Notes: generated by a model not told the origin, from the letters alone. DNA of 64,000 bases from Pseudomonas sp. JM0905a (GCF_014700075.1 NZ_JACXBU010000010.1:1-64000); one strand, 5' to 3'; shown: positions 37,727 to 51,749, counted from the stretch's first letter. Made by a program: numbers and translations.

Positions 37727-38536
37727 TCAGTCAACTGCGTCGACCTTGAGACGCAAGGTCATGTCCTCACGGCCCTGGGTGGTGCGGCGGCGCAGGAAGC
37801 CGCTCTGGTCGGACTGGCTGTCCTCGTTCACTGCGCCGATGGTGATCCATTCGCCGAGGCGGCCACTGACCTTGGTGTCGGTGCTCTGCACGTCAATCAC
37901 TCCGGGCTGGCTGCTGTTCAGGCGATCCCGGTTGCTGCTGATGCTGACGTGCACCAGTTCGCCGGTGAGGGTGGCGGTGACGTAGAAACCCCGGGTCACA
38001 TTGCGGTACTCGGTGTTGCTGTAGAGCTCGCCATAGGGGCCACTGCTGGTGGTGGTGATGGGGACGCTCTGACCGACCTGGATCAGAGCCGGGTAACCCT
38101 CGGTGGTCTGCACCTGCTGCACGCCGGCGCCACGGCTGTCGGTGCTGCGGCGAATGATGCGGACCTGGTCGCGTCCATTCACTTCGCCGCGGCCGGCCTG
38201 GACTTCGACGCCACCGGCGCTGGCCGAACCATTGACCGCATAGCCACGGTCGCTCTGGAAGTTGCTGTCGCTGGTGTCGACGCTGATCAGCAGGCGGCGA
38301 GGCTTCGTGTCGAGCTGATCGAGGAGGTTGCGTAGTTCGCTGATCTTCGCCGGTTCGGCGTTGACGATGAGCTGGTTGCCGTAGGCGCTGACGCGACCCT
38401 CGTTGCCCAACACCGACTGCGCCATCGGCAGCAGCTCATCCGCTGTGCGGTAGCGCAGCTGGATGAGCTCCGTCGCCGCCTGCAGGGGCAGGCAGACGAG
38501 CAGGAGGAGGGCTGCGAGCAGGGCGCGTGGGGTCAT
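37727..38536 (-). CDS. Secreted protein with secretin N-domain (truncated secretin-like)
   Basis: 269 residues with a clear signal peptide (MTPRALLAALLLLVCLPLQA). Residues about 22-90 form an N1/secretin-type domain (IQLRYRTADELLPMAQSVLG... VNAEPAKISELRNLLDQLDTKPRRLLISVD). The later part has the secretin-like GYPALIQVGQSVPI and GRLGEWITIG segments, but a full secretin pore (about 600 residues) is absent, so it cannot form a normal outer-membrane channel alone. It overlaps the upstream gene by 4 bases. P. aeruginosa has the same pair next to aceA; function unknown. Confidence 0.8.
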   Translation of the reverse strand: MTPRALLAALLLLVCLPLQAATELIQLRYRTADELLPMAQSVLGNEGRVSAYGNQLIVNAEPAKISELRNLLDQLDTKPRRLLISVDTSDSNFQSDRGYAVNGSASAGGVEVQAGRGEVNGRDQVRIIRRSTDSRGAGVQQVQTTEGYPALIQVGQSVPITTTSSGPYGELYSNTEYRNVTRGFYVTATLTGELVHVSISSNRDRLNSSQPGVIDVQSTDTKVSGRLGEWITIGAVNEDSQSDQSGFLRRRTTQGREDMTLRLKVDAVD

Positions 38537-39162
38537 ATCAGGAAGCTCCGCAAATCGGGGTCGGTAATGCTCAGGTCCCAGGCCTGGTCGAAGCGGGTCT
38601 GCTGCAGCCGGGTCCTTCCGGGGTCGTTGTACAGGGCGTAGCCGGCCAGTTGCTCGGGCTCGGGCCGTACGAGCAGGCCGCGGTCGTCGGCTATCAGATA
38701 GGCCAGGTCCTCCGAGGGGTGATCGGGGTTGATCCGGCGAATCTGGAAGTTGCTGGATAGGCGCCGGCTCAGGCTGAGCAGGCGATGGCCTTCCTTCACG
38801 GCGCGGCTCAGGTCACGCACGAGGATGCGCAGCTGGCACTTCGGATCGCTGATCAGCAGGCGGGTGCAGGCCTGCTGGATGGCGCTGTTGTGGTAGAGCC
38901 AGGGCTCCAGGTCCGGGCTGTAAAGGCACAGTCGGCGGCGGGCCTGCTGCATCAGCGCAAGGGCATGGGCGCGGGCGCCTTCCGGAGTGCTGAAGCGTTC
39001 GAGTCGGTCGTGGATGCCGAGGCTAAAGGGAGCGGGTTCCCAGTCGGGGGCTTCGGGCTGAGGGGGCGCTGGATTGTGAATGCTGAAACGCCCCGGCGAC
39101 TGGAACTCGATTGCCGGTAATTCGACTTCGTTCTCGGCAGCTTCCGGGGCGTTTTCGTTCAT
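38533..39162 (-). CDS. Conserved hypothetical protein (phospholipase D-like fold, DUF7931 type)
   Basis: 209 residues, no signal peptide or membrane helix. After a Pro/Glu-rich start (1-50), the sequence reads like one lobe of a phospholipase D-like fold (RRRLCLYSPDLEPWLYHNSAIQQACTRLLI...LRILVRDLSRAVKEGHRLLSLSRRL), but the HxKxxxxD catalytic motif is missing. Its stop overlaps the ATG of the secretin-domain gene (ATGA). Conserved at this place in Pseudomonas; I cannot assign a function. Confidence 0.75.
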   Translation of the reverse strand: MNENAPEAAENEVELPAIEFQSPGRFSIHNPAPPQPEAPDWEPAPFSLGIHDRLERFSTPEGARAHALALMQQARRRLCLYSPDLEPWLYHNSAIQQACTRLLISDPKCQLRILVRDLSRAVKEGHRLLSLSRRLSSNFQIRRINPDHPSEDLAYLIADDRGLLVRPEPEQLAGYALYNDPGRTRLQQTRFDQAWDLSITDPDLRSFLI

Positions 39163-39170
39163 TCGGACCT

Positions 39171-39596
39171 CTACTGGCTTTCGCGCACCATGTCCACGTG
39201 GGGAATGCCAGCCTCGAGGAACTCGCTGCTGACGATCTTGAAGCCGTGGCGCTCGTAGAACGCGGTGGCGTGGACCTGGGCCGAGAGCATCTGGCGTTTC
39301 AGGCCGCGGCGTTCGGCTTCGGCGATGGCGGCCTGCAGCAGCCGGTCACCAACCTTCAGTCCGCGCCAGTCCTTGAGTACCGAAACGCGGCCGATGTGGC
39401 CGTCCGGCAGCAGGCGGGCGGTGCCGATAGCATAGTCCCGCTCGAAGGCCAGAAAGTGCACGGCGTCCGCATCTTCGGTGTCCCACTCCAGTTCCGGTGC
39501 AACGGATTGCTCGGCGATGAATACGGCCTCACGAATACGGCGCAGGTCGGCATTGTCCTTCTGCCAGTCGGCAACGCGGACGTGTATCTCACTCAT
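39171..39596 (-). CDS. GNAT-family N-acetyltransferase
   Basis: 141 residues of the single-domain GNAT fold. The acetyl-CoA loop is KDWRGLKVGDRLLQAAIAEAERRG and the C-terminal strand has HATAFYERHGFKIVSSEFLEAGIPHVDMVR, as in the ElaA/YjcF-like group. ATG at 39596 overlaps the end of the ribosomal oxygenase gene by 8 bases, so the two are co-translated; a TTG two codons earlier is less likely. Substrate unknown. Confidence 0.88.
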   Translation of the reverse strand: MSEIHVRVADWQKDNADLRRIREAVFIAEQSVAPELEWDTEDADAVHFLAFERDYAIGTARLLPDGHIGRVSVLKDWRGLKVGDRLLQAAIAEAERRGLKRQMLSAQVHATAFYERHGFKIVSSEFLEAGIPHVDMVRESQ

Positions 39597-40755
39597 CGGC
39601 AAACTCCAGACTTCCTTGCTTGATCAGTTCCAGAAGAAGCTTACGCCCGTCCTCGTCGCCCAGCCATTGGCCGAGATTGTCGAAGTGCAATGCTTCGGCA
39701 GCACAGATCAGCTTGAGCAGGTCACGCAGGCTGCTCGGCAGCAGGCGGCTCTGGCCGCTGGCGAAGAGCACCAGGCCGATATCGACTTCGGACCAGGCCA
39801 GGCGTGCGCTGGGGTTGCGGATCAGTACCGCGCCGTCTTCGATCGCGCCGAGGAAGTCCTCTTCCTCCACGTCGGTGCCGGCGATCAGTTCCGGGTAGCG
39901 CGGCTCGGTCATGAACTGGCCGAACCAGGTAAGCAGCAGGCGCTCGTCGCTCATGTGCTCCTTGAGCAGGACCTTGAGGCGGTCAAGGGCGTCGCGCTGG
40001 ATTTCATGCGGGTCGCTGGCGGGGGCGGTGCCGGCGTCGCTGTAGCGTTCTTCGTCCGGAAGGAACTGGGCGAGGAAGTCGGTGAAGTGGGTCAGCACTT
40101 CTGCGGCGCTGGGAGCGCGGAAGCCGACGGAATAGGTCATGCAGTCGTCTTCGGCGATACCGAAATGGGCCAGGCGCGGGGGCAGGTAGAGCATGTCGCC
40201 CGGTTCCAGGACCCATTCGTCGGTCTGCTGGAAGTCGGCGAGGATACGCAGGTCGGCGTGGGGCAGCAGGGCGCTTTCGGCGTCGCACATCTGGCCGATC
40301 TTCCAGCGACGGTGACCATGGCCCTGCAGGAGGAACACGTCGTAGTTGTCGAAATGCGGTCCTACACCGCCACCCGGCGCGGCGTAGCTGATCATCACGT
40401 CATCGATCCGCCAGCTCGGCAGGAAGCGGAAGTGTTCCAGCAGTTCGGCGACTTCCGGGACGAACTGGTCGACCGCCTGGACCAGCAGGGTCCAGTCGCG
40501 CTCCGGCAGGTTCTGGTAGGTGTCTTCGGCGAAGGGGCCACGGCGCATTTCCCAAGGGCGTTCGCCGTGCTCGAGAACCACGCGGGACTCGACTTCCTCT
40601 TCCAGGGAAAGACCCGCGAGCTCGTCGGGAGAGATGGGGCTTTCGAATCCGGGGATGGCCTGGCGGATCAGGAGTGGCTTCTGTTGCCAGTAATCGCGCA
40701 GGAATTCACGCGCGGTAAGGCCGCCCAGAAGTTGAAGAGGAGTATCAGGATTCAT
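39589..40755 (-). CDS. roxA: Ribosomal oxygenase (YcfD/RoxA-type JmjC dioxygenase)
   Basis: A 388-residue Fe(II)/2-oxoglutarate-dependent hydroxylase. The E. coli orthologue YcfD hydroxylates an arginine of ribosomal protein L16 (uL16). The iron triad is His134-x-Asp136 in VGPHFDNYDVFLLQ and His197 in PPRLAHFG, and the family's C-terminal winged-helix-like region is present. ATG at 40755 fits the domain start; the longer frame runs through the purB terminator. Conserved next to purB in Pseudomonas. This is not the rubber oxygenase that shares the name. Confidence 0.93.
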   Translation of the reverse strand: MNPDTPLQLLGGLTAREFLRDYWQQKPLLIRQAIPGFESPISPDELAGLSLEEEVESRVVLEHGERPWEMRRGPFAEDTYQNLPERDWTLLVQAVDQFVPEVAELLEHFRFLPSWRIDDVMISYAAPGGGVGPHFDNYDVFLLQGHGHRRWKIGQMCDAESALLPHADLRILADFQQTDEWVLEPGDMLYLPPRLAHFGIAEDDCMTYSVGFRAPSAAEVLTHFTDFLAQFLPDEERYSDAGTAPASDPHEIQRDALDRLKVLLKEHMSDERLLLTWFGQFMTEPRYPELIAGTDVEEEDFLGAIEDGAVLIRNPSARLAWSEVDIGLVLFASGQSRLLPSSLRDLLKLICAAEALHFDNLGQWLGDEDGRKLLLELIKQGSLEFADE

Positions 40756-40772
40756 GTCTAAGCCTTTGAAAT

Positions 40773-40797
40773 AAAAACGCCCGGCACAGCCGGGCGT
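40773..40797 (-). terminator. Terminator of purB
   Basis: Stem ACGCCCGGC/GCCGGGCGT with a short loop, followed by TTTTTATTT on the minus strand, starting 18 bases past the purB stop. Confidence 0.92.
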
Positions 40798-40815
40798 GCA
40801 TTGGTTCAAACCCGA

Positions 40816-42228
<1,413 letters not shown>

Positions 42229-42294
42229 TCATACATGGTTTTCGTCCCGCTCGCTGCCTGTGCGCCATGGTCGACGACACATGGCGCACAGGAG

Positions 42295-42915
42295 TCAGCC
42301 GCGCAGGAGCGGGTACAGCTCGTTGAGCAGCTTGCGACGGCTGAACAGCAGCTGCCAGCGGTTGCCGCCCAGCTGACGCCAGAGGCGTGCGGCGCGGATG
42401 CCGGTGAGCAGCAGGGCGCGGATCTTCGCGGCGTTGCTGGACTGCTGCAGGTGGCGCATGTCGCCATGCACCTGGATGCGCTGGCGGAAGGTGCTCAGCG
42501 TGTCCTGGTAGAGGCTGGCGCAGGCGGCAATGACGTTGTCGTGCACCAGGCCGAAGTGCTGCACCTGCTGCTGGATCTGGTCCAGGCGGGTGCCGATGAC
42601 TTCCAGCATGTCGCCGCGCTTGGCCAGTTGGCGCTCCAGGGTGAGCAGGGCCAGGGCGTAGCGCAGGGGTTCGCGCTGCAGGCTGGCGGGCTCGCGCTCG
42701 AGGGCGCTGACCAGGGCCTTGTAGCCGTCGCGCAGGTTGATGTCGTCACCGCCGTAGACTTCCAGGGTGTCCTTCGGGTCGCGGATCAGCAGGCTGCCGA
42801 GCATGCAGCCCAGCGGCGGTTCGCTGATCTGGCCGGTCTTGGCGATACGGTCCACCAGGGCGGCCGCTTCGAAGACGGCGCCGAGGGCGACCAGTTGCTC
42901 GCGGGTCTGGTTCAT
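42295..42915 (-). CDS. hflD: High frequency lysogenization protein homologue HflD
   Basis: A 206-residue membrane-associated helical protein. In E. coli HflD binds phage lambda CII and affects lysogeny; its everyday role is unclear. The sequence is all-helical with the [22 protein letters not shown] start typical of the family. The ATG overlaps the mnmA stop (ATGA), showing coupling. Position between mnmA and purB is the same as in E. coli. Confidence 0.93.
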   Translation of the reverse strand: MNQTREQLVALGAVFEAAALVDRIAKTGQISEPPLGCMLGSLLIRDPKDTLEVYGGDDINLRDGYKALVSALEREPASLQREPLRYALALLTLERQLAKRGDMLEVIGTRLDQIQQQVQHFGLVHDNVIAACASLYQDTLSTFRQRIQVHGDMRHLQQSSNAAKIRALLLTGIRAARLWRQLGGNRWQLLFSRRKLLNELYPLLRG

Positions 42916-44030
42916 GGGCGCTGGACTCCGGCATCCCAGGGATCGGCGCTTTCGATCACGCCGCCGCCGAGGCAGATCTCGCCGTCGTAGAACACCACCG
43001 ACTGGCCCGGGGTAACGGCGCGCTGCGGCTCGTCGAACACCGCGATGTAGCCGTCCGGAGACTTTTCCAGGGTGCACGGCTGGTCGCTCTGGCGATAGCG
43101 CACCTTGGCCTTGATGCGGCGCGGCTGGCTGAAGTCGACAGGATTGACCCAGTAGATCTCCGAGGCCTTCAGCGAGCGGGAGAACAGCCAGGGGTTCTCG
43201 TTGCCCTGGCCCACGATCAGCACATTGCGCGAGAGGTCCTTGGCCAGCACGTACCAGGGGTCGTCGCTGGCGTCCTTCATGCCGCCGATGCCCAGGCCCT
43301 GGCGCTGGCCGATGGTGTGGTACATCAGGCCATGGTGGCGGCCGATGACCTCGCCTTCGGTGGTTTCGATGTCGCCGGGCTGGGCGGGCAGGTACTGCTT
43401 GAGGAAATCGGTGAAGCGACGCTCGCCGATGAAGCAGATGCCGGTGGAGTCCTTCTTGCGAGCGGTGGCCAGGCCATGTTTCTCGGCGATAGCGCGCACT
43501 TCTGGCTTCTCCAGTTCACCTACCGGGAACAGGGTGCGGGCGATCTGCTCGCCGCCGACGGCGTGGAGGAAGTAGCTCTGGTCCTTGTTCGGGTCCAGGC
43601 CCTTGAGCAGTTCGGTGCGGCCATCGATGTCGCGGCGGCGCACATAGTGACCGGTGGCAATCAGGTCCGCTCCCAGCGACAGGGCATAGTCGAGGAAGGC
43701 TTTGAACTTGATCTCGCGGTTGCAGAGGATGTCCGGGTTCGGCGTGCGGCCGGCCTTGTACTCGGCAAGGAAGTGCTCGAACACGTTGTCCCAGTACTCC
43801 GCCGCGAAGTTGGCTGTATGCAGCTTGATGCCGATGCGGTCGCAGACGGCCTGGGCATCGGCCAGGTCTACCTTGGCGGTGCAGTATTCGGTGCCGTCGT
43901 CCTCGTCCCAGTTCTTCATGAACAGGCCTTCCACCTGATAGCCCTGTTCGAGCAGGAGGAGGGCGGAAACCGAGGAGTCGACGCCGCCGGACATGCCGAC
44001 TATGACGCGGGTATTGGCTGGATCACGCAT
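42912..44030 (-). CDS. mnmA: tRNA-specific 2-thiouridylase MnmA
   Basis: Makes 2-thiouridine at the wobble position of Lys, Glu and Gln tRNAs using sulfur from the Tus relay. 372 residues. ATP-pyrophosphatase P-loop GMSGGVDSS at 12-20; the catalytic cysteines are Cys103 ([10 protein letters not shown]) and Cys199 ([10 protein letters not shown]). ATG at 44030 begins nine residues ahead of the P-loop strand; its ribosome binding site is weak, and the alternative TTG at 44057 has none. It lies 56 bases behind nudJ. Confidence 0.97.
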   Translation of the reverse strand: MRDPANTRVIVGMSGGVDSSVSALLLLEQGYQVEGLFMKNWDEDDGTEYCTAKVDLADAQAVCDRIGIKLHTANFAAEYWDNVFEHFLAEYKAGRTPNPDILCNREIKFKAFLDYALSLGADLIATGHYVRRRDIDGRTELLKGLDPNKDQSYFLHAVGGEQIARTLFPVGELEKPEVRAIAEKHGLATARKKDSTGICFIGERRFTDFLKQYLPAQPGDIETTEGEVIGRHHGLMYHTIGQRQGLGIGGMKDASDDPWYVLAKDLSRNVLIVGQGNENPWLFSRSLKASEIYWVNPVDFSQPRRIKAKVRYRQSDQPCTLEKSPDGYIAVFDEPQRAVTPGQSVVFYDGEICLGGGVIESADPWDAGVQRP

Positions 44031-44086
44031 GGGAATCTGCACTGGTCGTGTACGCAAAAGCGGAATTCTATCAGGCCGGACGGCGT

Positions 44087-44530
44087 TCAGGCGACGCGGA
44101 TCAGGCTGAGGGGGAAACGCTCGCCGTCGAGGTAGTCGTCGATGCAGCGCAGGACCAGGTGGCTGCGCCAGCGGTCCTTCTCGGCCAGGAGCTCGTCGCG
44201 GGTTAGCCAGCGTGGGCCGATGATGCCTTCGTCCAACGCCTGCTCCGGATGGTGGCGCAGCGGCTTGGCGGCGAAGCAGACACGCTGGTAGGTCACACCA
44301 TTGCTGGGGGCGGTGTAGAGGTAGATGCCGGTGACTGCGGTCAGTTCCACTTCCCAGCCCGTTTCCTCGAAGGTTTCGCGCAGTGCGGCTTCAAGGAGAG
44401 TCTCGTTGGCTTCGAGGTGGCCGGCGGGCTGGTTGAACACGTTGCGGCCATCGGCTTCTTCCTCCACCAGAAGGAAGCGGCCCTGGTCCTCGACAATGGT
44501 CGCGACCGTGATGTGGGGTTGCCAGGTCAT
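44087..44530 (-). CDS. nudJ: NUDIX hydrolase, NudJ-type
   Basis: 147 residues. A full Nudix box runs from Gly37 to Gly58 ([22 protein letters not shown]), so the magnesium-binding glutamates are all present. The position directly upstream of mnmA-hflD-purB is that of E. coli nudJ, which hydrolyses thiamine-precursor and nucleoside di/triphosphates. ATG at 44530 ([10 protein letters not shown]) is preferred to a TTG two codons earlier. Confidence 0.92.
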   Translation of the reverse strand: MTWQPHITVATIVEDQGRFLLVEEEADGRNVFNQPAGHLEANETLLEAALRETFEETGWEVELTAVTGIYLYTAPSNGVTYQRVCFAAKPLRHHPEQALDEGIIGPRWLTRDELLAEKDRWRSHLVLRCIDDYLDGERFPLSLIRVA

Positions 44531-44578
44531 CGGCAAGGCTCCGGAAAAGGGGGCGACATGATAAGTCGCGGGTGGCGG

Positions 44579-44613
44579 AAAAAAGAAACCCCGGGCAAGG
44601 CCCGGGGTTTCTC
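44579..44613 (-). terminator. Terminator of idh
   Basis: Twelve-base stem GAAACCCCGGGC/GCCCGGGGTTTC with a 3-base loop; the minus strand continues with TTTTTTCC. It lies 20 bases past the idh stop. Confidence 0.9.
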
Positions 44614-44630
44614 TTGTCGTCCTGCGGCGT

Positions 44631-47215
<2,585 letters not shown>

Positions 47216-48472
47216 ATGGGATACCAAAAGATCCAGGTGCCGGCAGTCGGTGACAAAATCACCGTCAACGCAGATATGTCCCTGAACGTACCGAACAACC
47301 CGATCATCCCGTTCATCGAGGGTGACGGCATCGGCGTCGACATCAGCCCTGTCATGATCAAGGTAGTGGATGCCGCCGTCGCCAAGGCCTACGGCAATGC
47401 CCGCAAGATTTCCTGGATGGAAGTCTATGCCGGTGAGAAGGCCACTCAGGTCTACGATCAGGACACCTGGCTGCCGAAAGAAACCCTCGAAGCCGTTCGC
47501 GACTACGTCGTTTCCATCAAGGGCCCGCTGACCACGCCGGTCGGTGGTGGCATTCGCTCGCTCAACGTGGCCCTGCGCCAGGAGCTTGATCTCTATGTCT
47601 GCCAGCGTCCAGTGCGCTGGTTCGAAGGCGTGCCCAGCCCGGTGAAGAAGCCCGGCGACGTCGATATGGTGATCTTCCGCGAGAACTCAGAAGACATTTA
47701 CGCCGGCGTCGAGTGGAAGGCTGGCAGCCCTGAGGCCGAGAAAATCATCAAGTTCCTCACCGAGGAAATGGGCGTCAAGAAGATTCGCTTCACCGAAAAC
47801 TGCGGCATCGGCATCAAGCCGGTTTCCCAGGAAGGCACCAAGCGCCTGGTGCGCAAGGCTCTGCAGTACGCTGTGGATAACGATCGCAGCTCCGTGACCA
47901 TTGTCCACAAGGGCAACATCATGAAGTTCACCGAAGGTGCCTTCAAGGAGTGGGGCTACGAGGTCGCTCGCGACGAATTCGGCGCCGAGCTGCTGGATGG
48001 CGGTCCGTGGATGCAGTTCAAGAATCCGCGCACCGGCAAGAACATCGTGGTCAAGGACGTGATCGCCGACGCCATGCTGCAGCAGATCCTGCTGCGTCCG
48101 GCCGAGTACGACGTGATCGCAACCCTCAACCTGAACGGTGACTACCTGTCCGACGCCCTGGCGGCCGAGGTGGGTGGTATCGGTATCGCGCCCGGCGCCA
48201 ACCTCTCCGATACCGTCGCCATGTTCGAAGCCACTCACGGCACCGCGCCGAAGTATGCCGGCCAGGACAAGGTGAACCCGGGGTCGGTGATCCTCTCCGC
48301 CGAGATGATGCTGCGCCACATGGGCTGGACCGAAGCTGCTGACCTGATCATCAAGGGCACCAACGGTGCCATCGCCGCGAAGACCGTGACCTACGACTTC
48401 GAGCGTCTGATGGATGGCGCCAAGCTGCTGTCGTGCTCTGAGTTCGGCGACGCCCTCATCGCTCATATGTAA
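47216..48472 (+). CDS. icd: Isocitrate dehydrogenase (NADP), dimeric type
   Basis: A 418-residue homodimeric enzyme of the TCA cycle. The substrate loop [16 protein letters not shown] contains Ser115, the residue phosphorylated by AceK in E. coli to divert isocitrate into the glyoxylate shunt; it is intact here. The metal and cofactor regions [13 protein letters not shown] and [19 protein letters not shown] are present. ATG at 47216 has GGAG 6 bases upstream. A bidirectional terminator separates it from cspD. Confidence 0.97.
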   Translation: MGYQKIQVPAVGDKITVNADMSLNVPNNPIIPFIEGDGIGVDISPVMIKVVDAAVAKAYGNARKISWMEVYAGEKATQVYDQDTWLPKETLEAVRDYVVSIKGPLTTPVGGGIRSLNVALRQELDLYVCQRPVRWFEGVPSPVKKPGDVDMVIFRENSEDIYAGVEWKAGSPEAEKIIKFLTEEMGVKKIRFTENCGIGIKPVSQEGTKRLVRKALQYAVDNDRSSVTIVHKGNIMKFTEGAFKEWGYEVARDEFGAELLDGGPWMQFKNPRTGKNIVVKDVIADAMLQQILLRPAEYDVIATLNLNGDYLSDALAAEVGGIGIAPGANLSDTVAMFEATHGTAPKYAGQDKVNPGSVILSAEMMLRHMGWTEAADLIIKGTNGAIAAKTVTYDFERLMDGAKLLSCSEFGDALIAHM

Positions 48473-48490
48473 GCCTGAAGGCGGACACGA

Positions 48491-48519
48491 AAAGGCCGGT
48501 CATCTGACCGGCCTTTTTT
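48491..48519. terminator. Bidirectional terminator between icd and cspD
   Basis: GGCCGGTC/GACCGGCC stem with a tight loop, six T on the plus side and four on the minus side. It lies between the convergent stops of icd and cspD and can serve both. Confidence 0.92.
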
Positions 48520-48539
48520 ATGCCCAAATATTGCGGGGC

Positions 48540-48803
48540 TCAAACTTCTACCGTGCTGCCCTGGGGGTGGCTGACTGAGGCAGGTGCTTCGGTGGTGGCC
48601 GTGACCGGGCGAATATTCACGGCGTGCAGCCCTTTCGGGCCCTGGATGATATCGAAGCTTACCGGCTGTCCAGCCTTTAGCGTCTTGTAGCCGTCCATCT
48701 GGATGGCCGAATAGTGGGCGAACAGGTCCTCATCTCGGCCTTCGGCAAGGATGAATCCATAGCCTTTGGCGTTGTTGAACCACTTGACCTTACCGCTAAG
48801 CAT
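48540..48803 (-). CDS. cspD: Cold-shock-domain protein CspD
   Basis: An 87-residue single cold-shock domain with the RNP motifs KGYGFI and DLFAHYSAI, then a short Ala/Ser/Thr-rich tail. CspD in E. coli is a stationary-phase inhibitor of DNA replication rather than a cold-induced chaperone. ATG at 48803 ([11 protein letters not shown]) has AGAGGGA upstream. A palindromic hairpin lies 22 bases upstream in the leader. Divergent from clpS as in other gammaproteobacteria. Confidence 0.95.
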   Translation of the reverse strand: MLSGKVKWFNNAKGYGFILAEGRDEDLFAHYSAIQMDGYKTLKAGQPVSFDIIQGPKGLHAVNIRPVTATTEAPASVSHPQGSTVEV

Positions 48804-48824
48804 GCTGATATCCCTCTGCAAAGG

Positions 48825-48840
48825 ACTCCATCACTGGAGT
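48825..48840. repeat. Palindrome in the cspD leader
   Basis: ACTCCA-TCAC-TGGAGT, perfect arms, 22 bases upstream of the cspD start and just ahead of its ribosome binding site. It could be an operator or an RNA hairpin. Confidence 0.5.
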
Positions 48841-48898
48841 ATCATCCACTTCGACTCCATGCCCCGAAGGCCACCATGGCCGCGCGCATGGAACCCCT

Positions 48899-48918
48899 GA
48901 TACCCGAAGACGGGTATC
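48899..48918. promoter_or_regulatory. Palindrome between cspD and clpS
   Basis: GATACCCG-AAGA-CGGGTATC, perfect 8-base arms, in the middle of the divergent promoter region. Operator-like in size. Confidence 0.45.
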
Positions 48919-48950
48919 CACTGGTTGTAACACCGTTTTGCCGTTAGTCA

Positions 48951-48970
48951 AGGCGTTCCCGGTAACGCCT
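48951..48970. promoter_or_regulatory. Second palindrome between cspD and clpS
   Basis: AGGCGTT-CCCGGT-AACGCCT, perfect 7-base arms, 64 bases upstream of the clpS start. No T-run follows on either strand, so an operator or leader hairpin is more likely than a terminator. Confidence 0.45.
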
Positions 48971-49033
48971 GAGAAACGGATCAAAGTCTTTCCAGTAGCC
49001 GTTTTTCATTCATCCATGACCTTTATTTCCAGC

Positions 49034-49396
49034 ATGCATGCAAGCAGCCAGATTCGACTAACATTCAATCAGGACAGTCCGCAGCATCATGAGGACGACT
49101 CCACGGGCCTGGCGGTGCAGGAAGCGAAGCCAGCCCTGCAGGCGCCACCTATGTATAAGGTGGTGATGTTTAACGATGACTACACCCCTATGGATTTTGT
49201 GGTCGAGGTGCTCGAGACGTTCTTCGGCATGAACCGGGAACTCGCCACCAAGATCATGCTGACCGTGCATACGGAGGGTCGGGCGGTTTGTGGCGTGTTC
49301 ACTCGCGACATCGCCGAAACCAAGGCCATGCAGGTCAATCAATATGCGAGAGAGAGCCAGCATCCGCTGCTCTGTGAGATCGAGAAGGACGGTTAA
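49034..49396 (+). CDS. clpS: ATP-dependent Clp protease adaptor ClpS
   Basis: A 120-residue adaptor that delivers N-end-rule substrates (N-terminal Leu, Phe, Trp, Tyr) to ClpAP. The folded core [23 protein letters not shown] holds the substrate-pocket Asn-Asp-Asp, and [19 protein letters not shown] the pocket histidine. The flexible N-terminus (1-38) that engages ClpA is present. ATG at 49034 ([14 protein letters not shown]) matches Pseudomonas orthologues although its ribosome binding site is weak. It lies 28 bases upstream of clpA. Confidence 0.95.
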   Translation: MHASSQIRLTFNQDSPQHHEDDSTGLAVQEAKPALQAPPMYKVVMFNDDYTPMDFVVEVLETFFGMNRELATKIMLTVHTEGRAVCGVFTRDIAETKAMQVNQYARESQHPLLCEIEKDG

Positions 49397-49424
49397 CGCC
49401 GCCGCTTGGGTATGAGGTGAAGCC

Positions 49425-51695
49425 ATGTTGAACCGCGAGCTCGAAGTCACCCTCAATCTTGCCTTCAAGGAGGCCCGCGCCAAGCGCCACGAATTCATGA
49501 CGGTCGAGCACTTGTTGCTCGCACTGCTGGATAACGAAGCCGCTGCCACCGTATTGCGCGCATGCGGCGCGAACATGGACAAACTGCGGCACGACCTGCA
49601 GGAGTTCATCGACTCCACCACTCCGCTGATTCCGCAGCACGACGAAGACCGTGAAACCCAGCCCACGCTCGGATTCCAGCGCGTTCTGCAGCGTGCGGTA
49701 TTCCACGTGCAGAGTTCCGGCAAGCGTGAAGTCACTGGCGCCAACGTATTGGTCGCCATCTTCAGCGAGCAGGAGAGCCAGGCCGTATTCCTGCTGAAGC
49801 AGCAGAGCGTGGCCCGAATCGACGTCGTGAACTACATCGCCCATGGCATCTCCAAGGTGCCGGGCCATGGCGAGCAGCACGAACACGACCAGGAGATGCA
49901 GGACGAGGAGGGCGGCGAAGCCTCGGCTTCCGGCCATCCGCTGGATGCCTATGCCAGCAACCTCAACGAGCTGGCACGCATGGGGCGGATCGATCCGCTG
50001 GTCGGTCGCGAGATCGAAGTGGAGCGCGTTGCCCAGATCCTGGCGCGTCGCCGCAAGAACAATCCGCTGCTGGTGGGGGAAGCCGGTGTCGGCAAGACTG
50101 CCATCGCCGAAGGCCTGGCCAAGCGCATCGTCGACAATCAGGTTCCTGATCTGCTGGCCGACAGCGTGGTCTATTCCCTGGACCTTGGCGCGTTGCTGGC
50201 GGGTACCAAATATCGTGGCGACTTCGAGAAGCGCTTCAAGGCGCTGCTCAATGAGCTGCGCAAGCGCCCGCACGCCATCCTCTTCATCGACGAGATCCAT
50301 ACCATCATTGGTGCGGGCGCGGCGTCGGGCGGGGTGATGGATGCGTCGAACCTCCTCAAGCCGCTGCTCTCTTCCGGCGAGATCCGCTGCATTGGCTCCA
50401 CCACCTTCCAGGAGTTCCGCGGCATTTTCGAGAAGGACCGGGCCCTGGCGCGGCGCTTCCAGAAGGTCGATGTGACCGAGCCGTCGGTCGAGGACACCGT
50501 GGGAATCCTCAAGGGGCTCAAGGCGCGCTTCGAGCAGCATCACCACATCGAGTACAGCGATGAGGCGCTGCGTGCCGCGGCTGAACTGGCGGCGCGCTAC
50601 ATCAACGACCGGCACATGCCCGACAAGGCGATCGATGTGATCGACGAAGCCGGCGCCTATCAGCGCCTGCAGCCGGAAGAGAAACGCGCCAAGCGTATCG
50701 AGGTTGCGCAGGTCGAAGACATTGTGGCCAAGATCGCGCGAATTCCTCCAAAGCACGTCACCAGCTCCGACAAGGAACTGCTGCGTAACCTGGAGCGTGA
50801 CCTGAAGCTGACAGTGTTTGGCCAGGACGCTGCAATCGATTCCCTGTCGACCGCCATCAAGCTTTCCCGTGCAGGGCTCAAATCTCCGGACAAGCCGGTA
50901 GGTTCCTTCCTGTTTGCCGGTCCCACCGGTGTGGGTAAGACCGAGGTGGCGCGCCAGTTGGCGAAGGCGATGGGTATCGAGCTGCTTCGCTTCGACATGT
51001 CCGAGTACATGGAGCGACACACCGTTTCGCGTCTGATCGGCGCGCCTCCGGGGTATGTCGGTTTCGACCAGGGTGGCCTCTTGACCGAAGCCATCACCAA
51101 GATGCCGCACTGCGTGCTGCTGCTGGATGAGATCGAAAAGGCTCACCCGGAAGTCTTCAACCTGCTGCTGCAGGTGATGGACCACGGCACCCTGACCGAC
51201 AATAACGGTCGCAAGGCGGACTTCCGCAACGTGATCCTGATCATGACCACCAACGCCGGCGCCGAAACCGCTGCGCGGGCGTCCATCGGCTTCACCCTGC
51301 AGGATCACTCCTCGGATGCCATGGAAGTCATTCGCAAGAGCTTCACGCCGGAGTTCCGCAACCGTCTGGACACCATCATCCAGTTCGGTCGCCTGAGTCA
51401 CGAAGTCATCAAGAACGTCGTGGACAAGTTCCTCACGGAGCTGCAGGCCCAGCTGGAAGACAAGCGCGTACAGCTGGTGGTCAGCGATGAGGCGCGTGGC
51501 TGGTTGGCAGAGCGGGGCTACGATGCCCAGATGGGCGCGCGTCCGATGGCGCGGCTGATTCAGGACAAGATCAAGCGGCCGCTGGCCGAAGAGATCCTGT
51601 TTGGCGAACTGGCCGAGCACGGCGGGGTGGTGCACGTCGACGTCAAGGACGAGGAGCTCAGCTTTGAGTTCGAAACCACTGCAGAGATGGCCTGA
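49425..51695 (+). CDS. clpA: ATP-dependent Clp protease ATP-binding subunit ClpA
   Basis: A 756-residue AAA+ unfoldase that feeds proteins into ClpP. N-domain (1-145), an acidic, His-rich linker ([19 protein letters not shown]), AAA-1 with Walker A GEAGVGKT at 218-225, AAA-2 with GPTGVGKT at 499-506 and the ClpP-docking IGF loop later (RASIGFTLQ). GAGGTGAAG precedes the ATG. It forms an operon with clpS and ends at a bidirectional terminator. Confidence 0.97.
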   Translation: MLNRELEVTLNLAFKEARAKRHEFMTVEHLLLALLDNEAAATVLRACGANMDKLRHDLQEFIDSTTPLIPQHDEDRETQPTLGFQRVLQRAVFHVQSSGKREVTGANVLVAIFSEQESQAVFLLKQQSVARIDVVNYIAHGISKVPGHGEQHEHDQEMQDEEGGEASASGHPLDAYASNLNELARMGRIDPLVGREIEVERVAQILARRRKNNPLLVGEAGVGKTAIAEGLAKRIVDNQVPDLLADSVVYSLDLGALLAGTKYRGDFEKRFKALLNELRKRPHAILFIDEIHTIIGAGAASGGVMDASNLLKPLLSSGEIRCIGSTTFQEFRGIFEKDRALARRFQKVDVTEPSVEDTVGILKGLKARFEQHHHIEYSDEALRAAAELAARYINDRHMPDKAIDVIDEAGAYQRLQPEEKRAKRIEVAQVEDIVAKIARIPPKHVTSSDKELLRNLERDLKLTVFGQDAAIDSLSTAIKLSRAGLKSPDKPVGSFLFAGPTGVGKTEVARQLAKAMGIELLRFDMSEYMERHTVSRLIGAPPGYVGFDQGGLLTEAITKMPHCVLLLDEIEKAHPEVFNLLLQVMDHGTLTDNNGRKADFRNVILIMTTNAGAETAARASIGFTLQDHSSDAMEVIRKSFTPEFRNRLDTIIQFGRLSHEVIKNVVDKFLTELQAQLEDKRVQLVVSDEARGWLAERGYDAQMGARPMARLIQDKIKRPLAEEILFGELAEHGGVVHVDVKDEELSFEFETTAEMA

Positions 51696-51707
51696 CGGCC
51701 ATCCACA

Positions 51708-51738
51708 AAAAAAGCCCGGCAGATGCCGGGCTTTTTTA
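51708..51738. terminator. Bidirectional terminator between clpA and infA
   Basis: AGCCCGGC/GCCGGGCT stem with runs of seven A before and six T after, between the convergent stops of clpA and infA. Confidence 0.93.
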
Positions 51739-51749
51739 TGATCGTTCGA

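Noticed and set aside
49335-51635. 766-codon frame opposite clpA
   Set aside because: Antisense shadow; clpA carries both Walker sites and full length.
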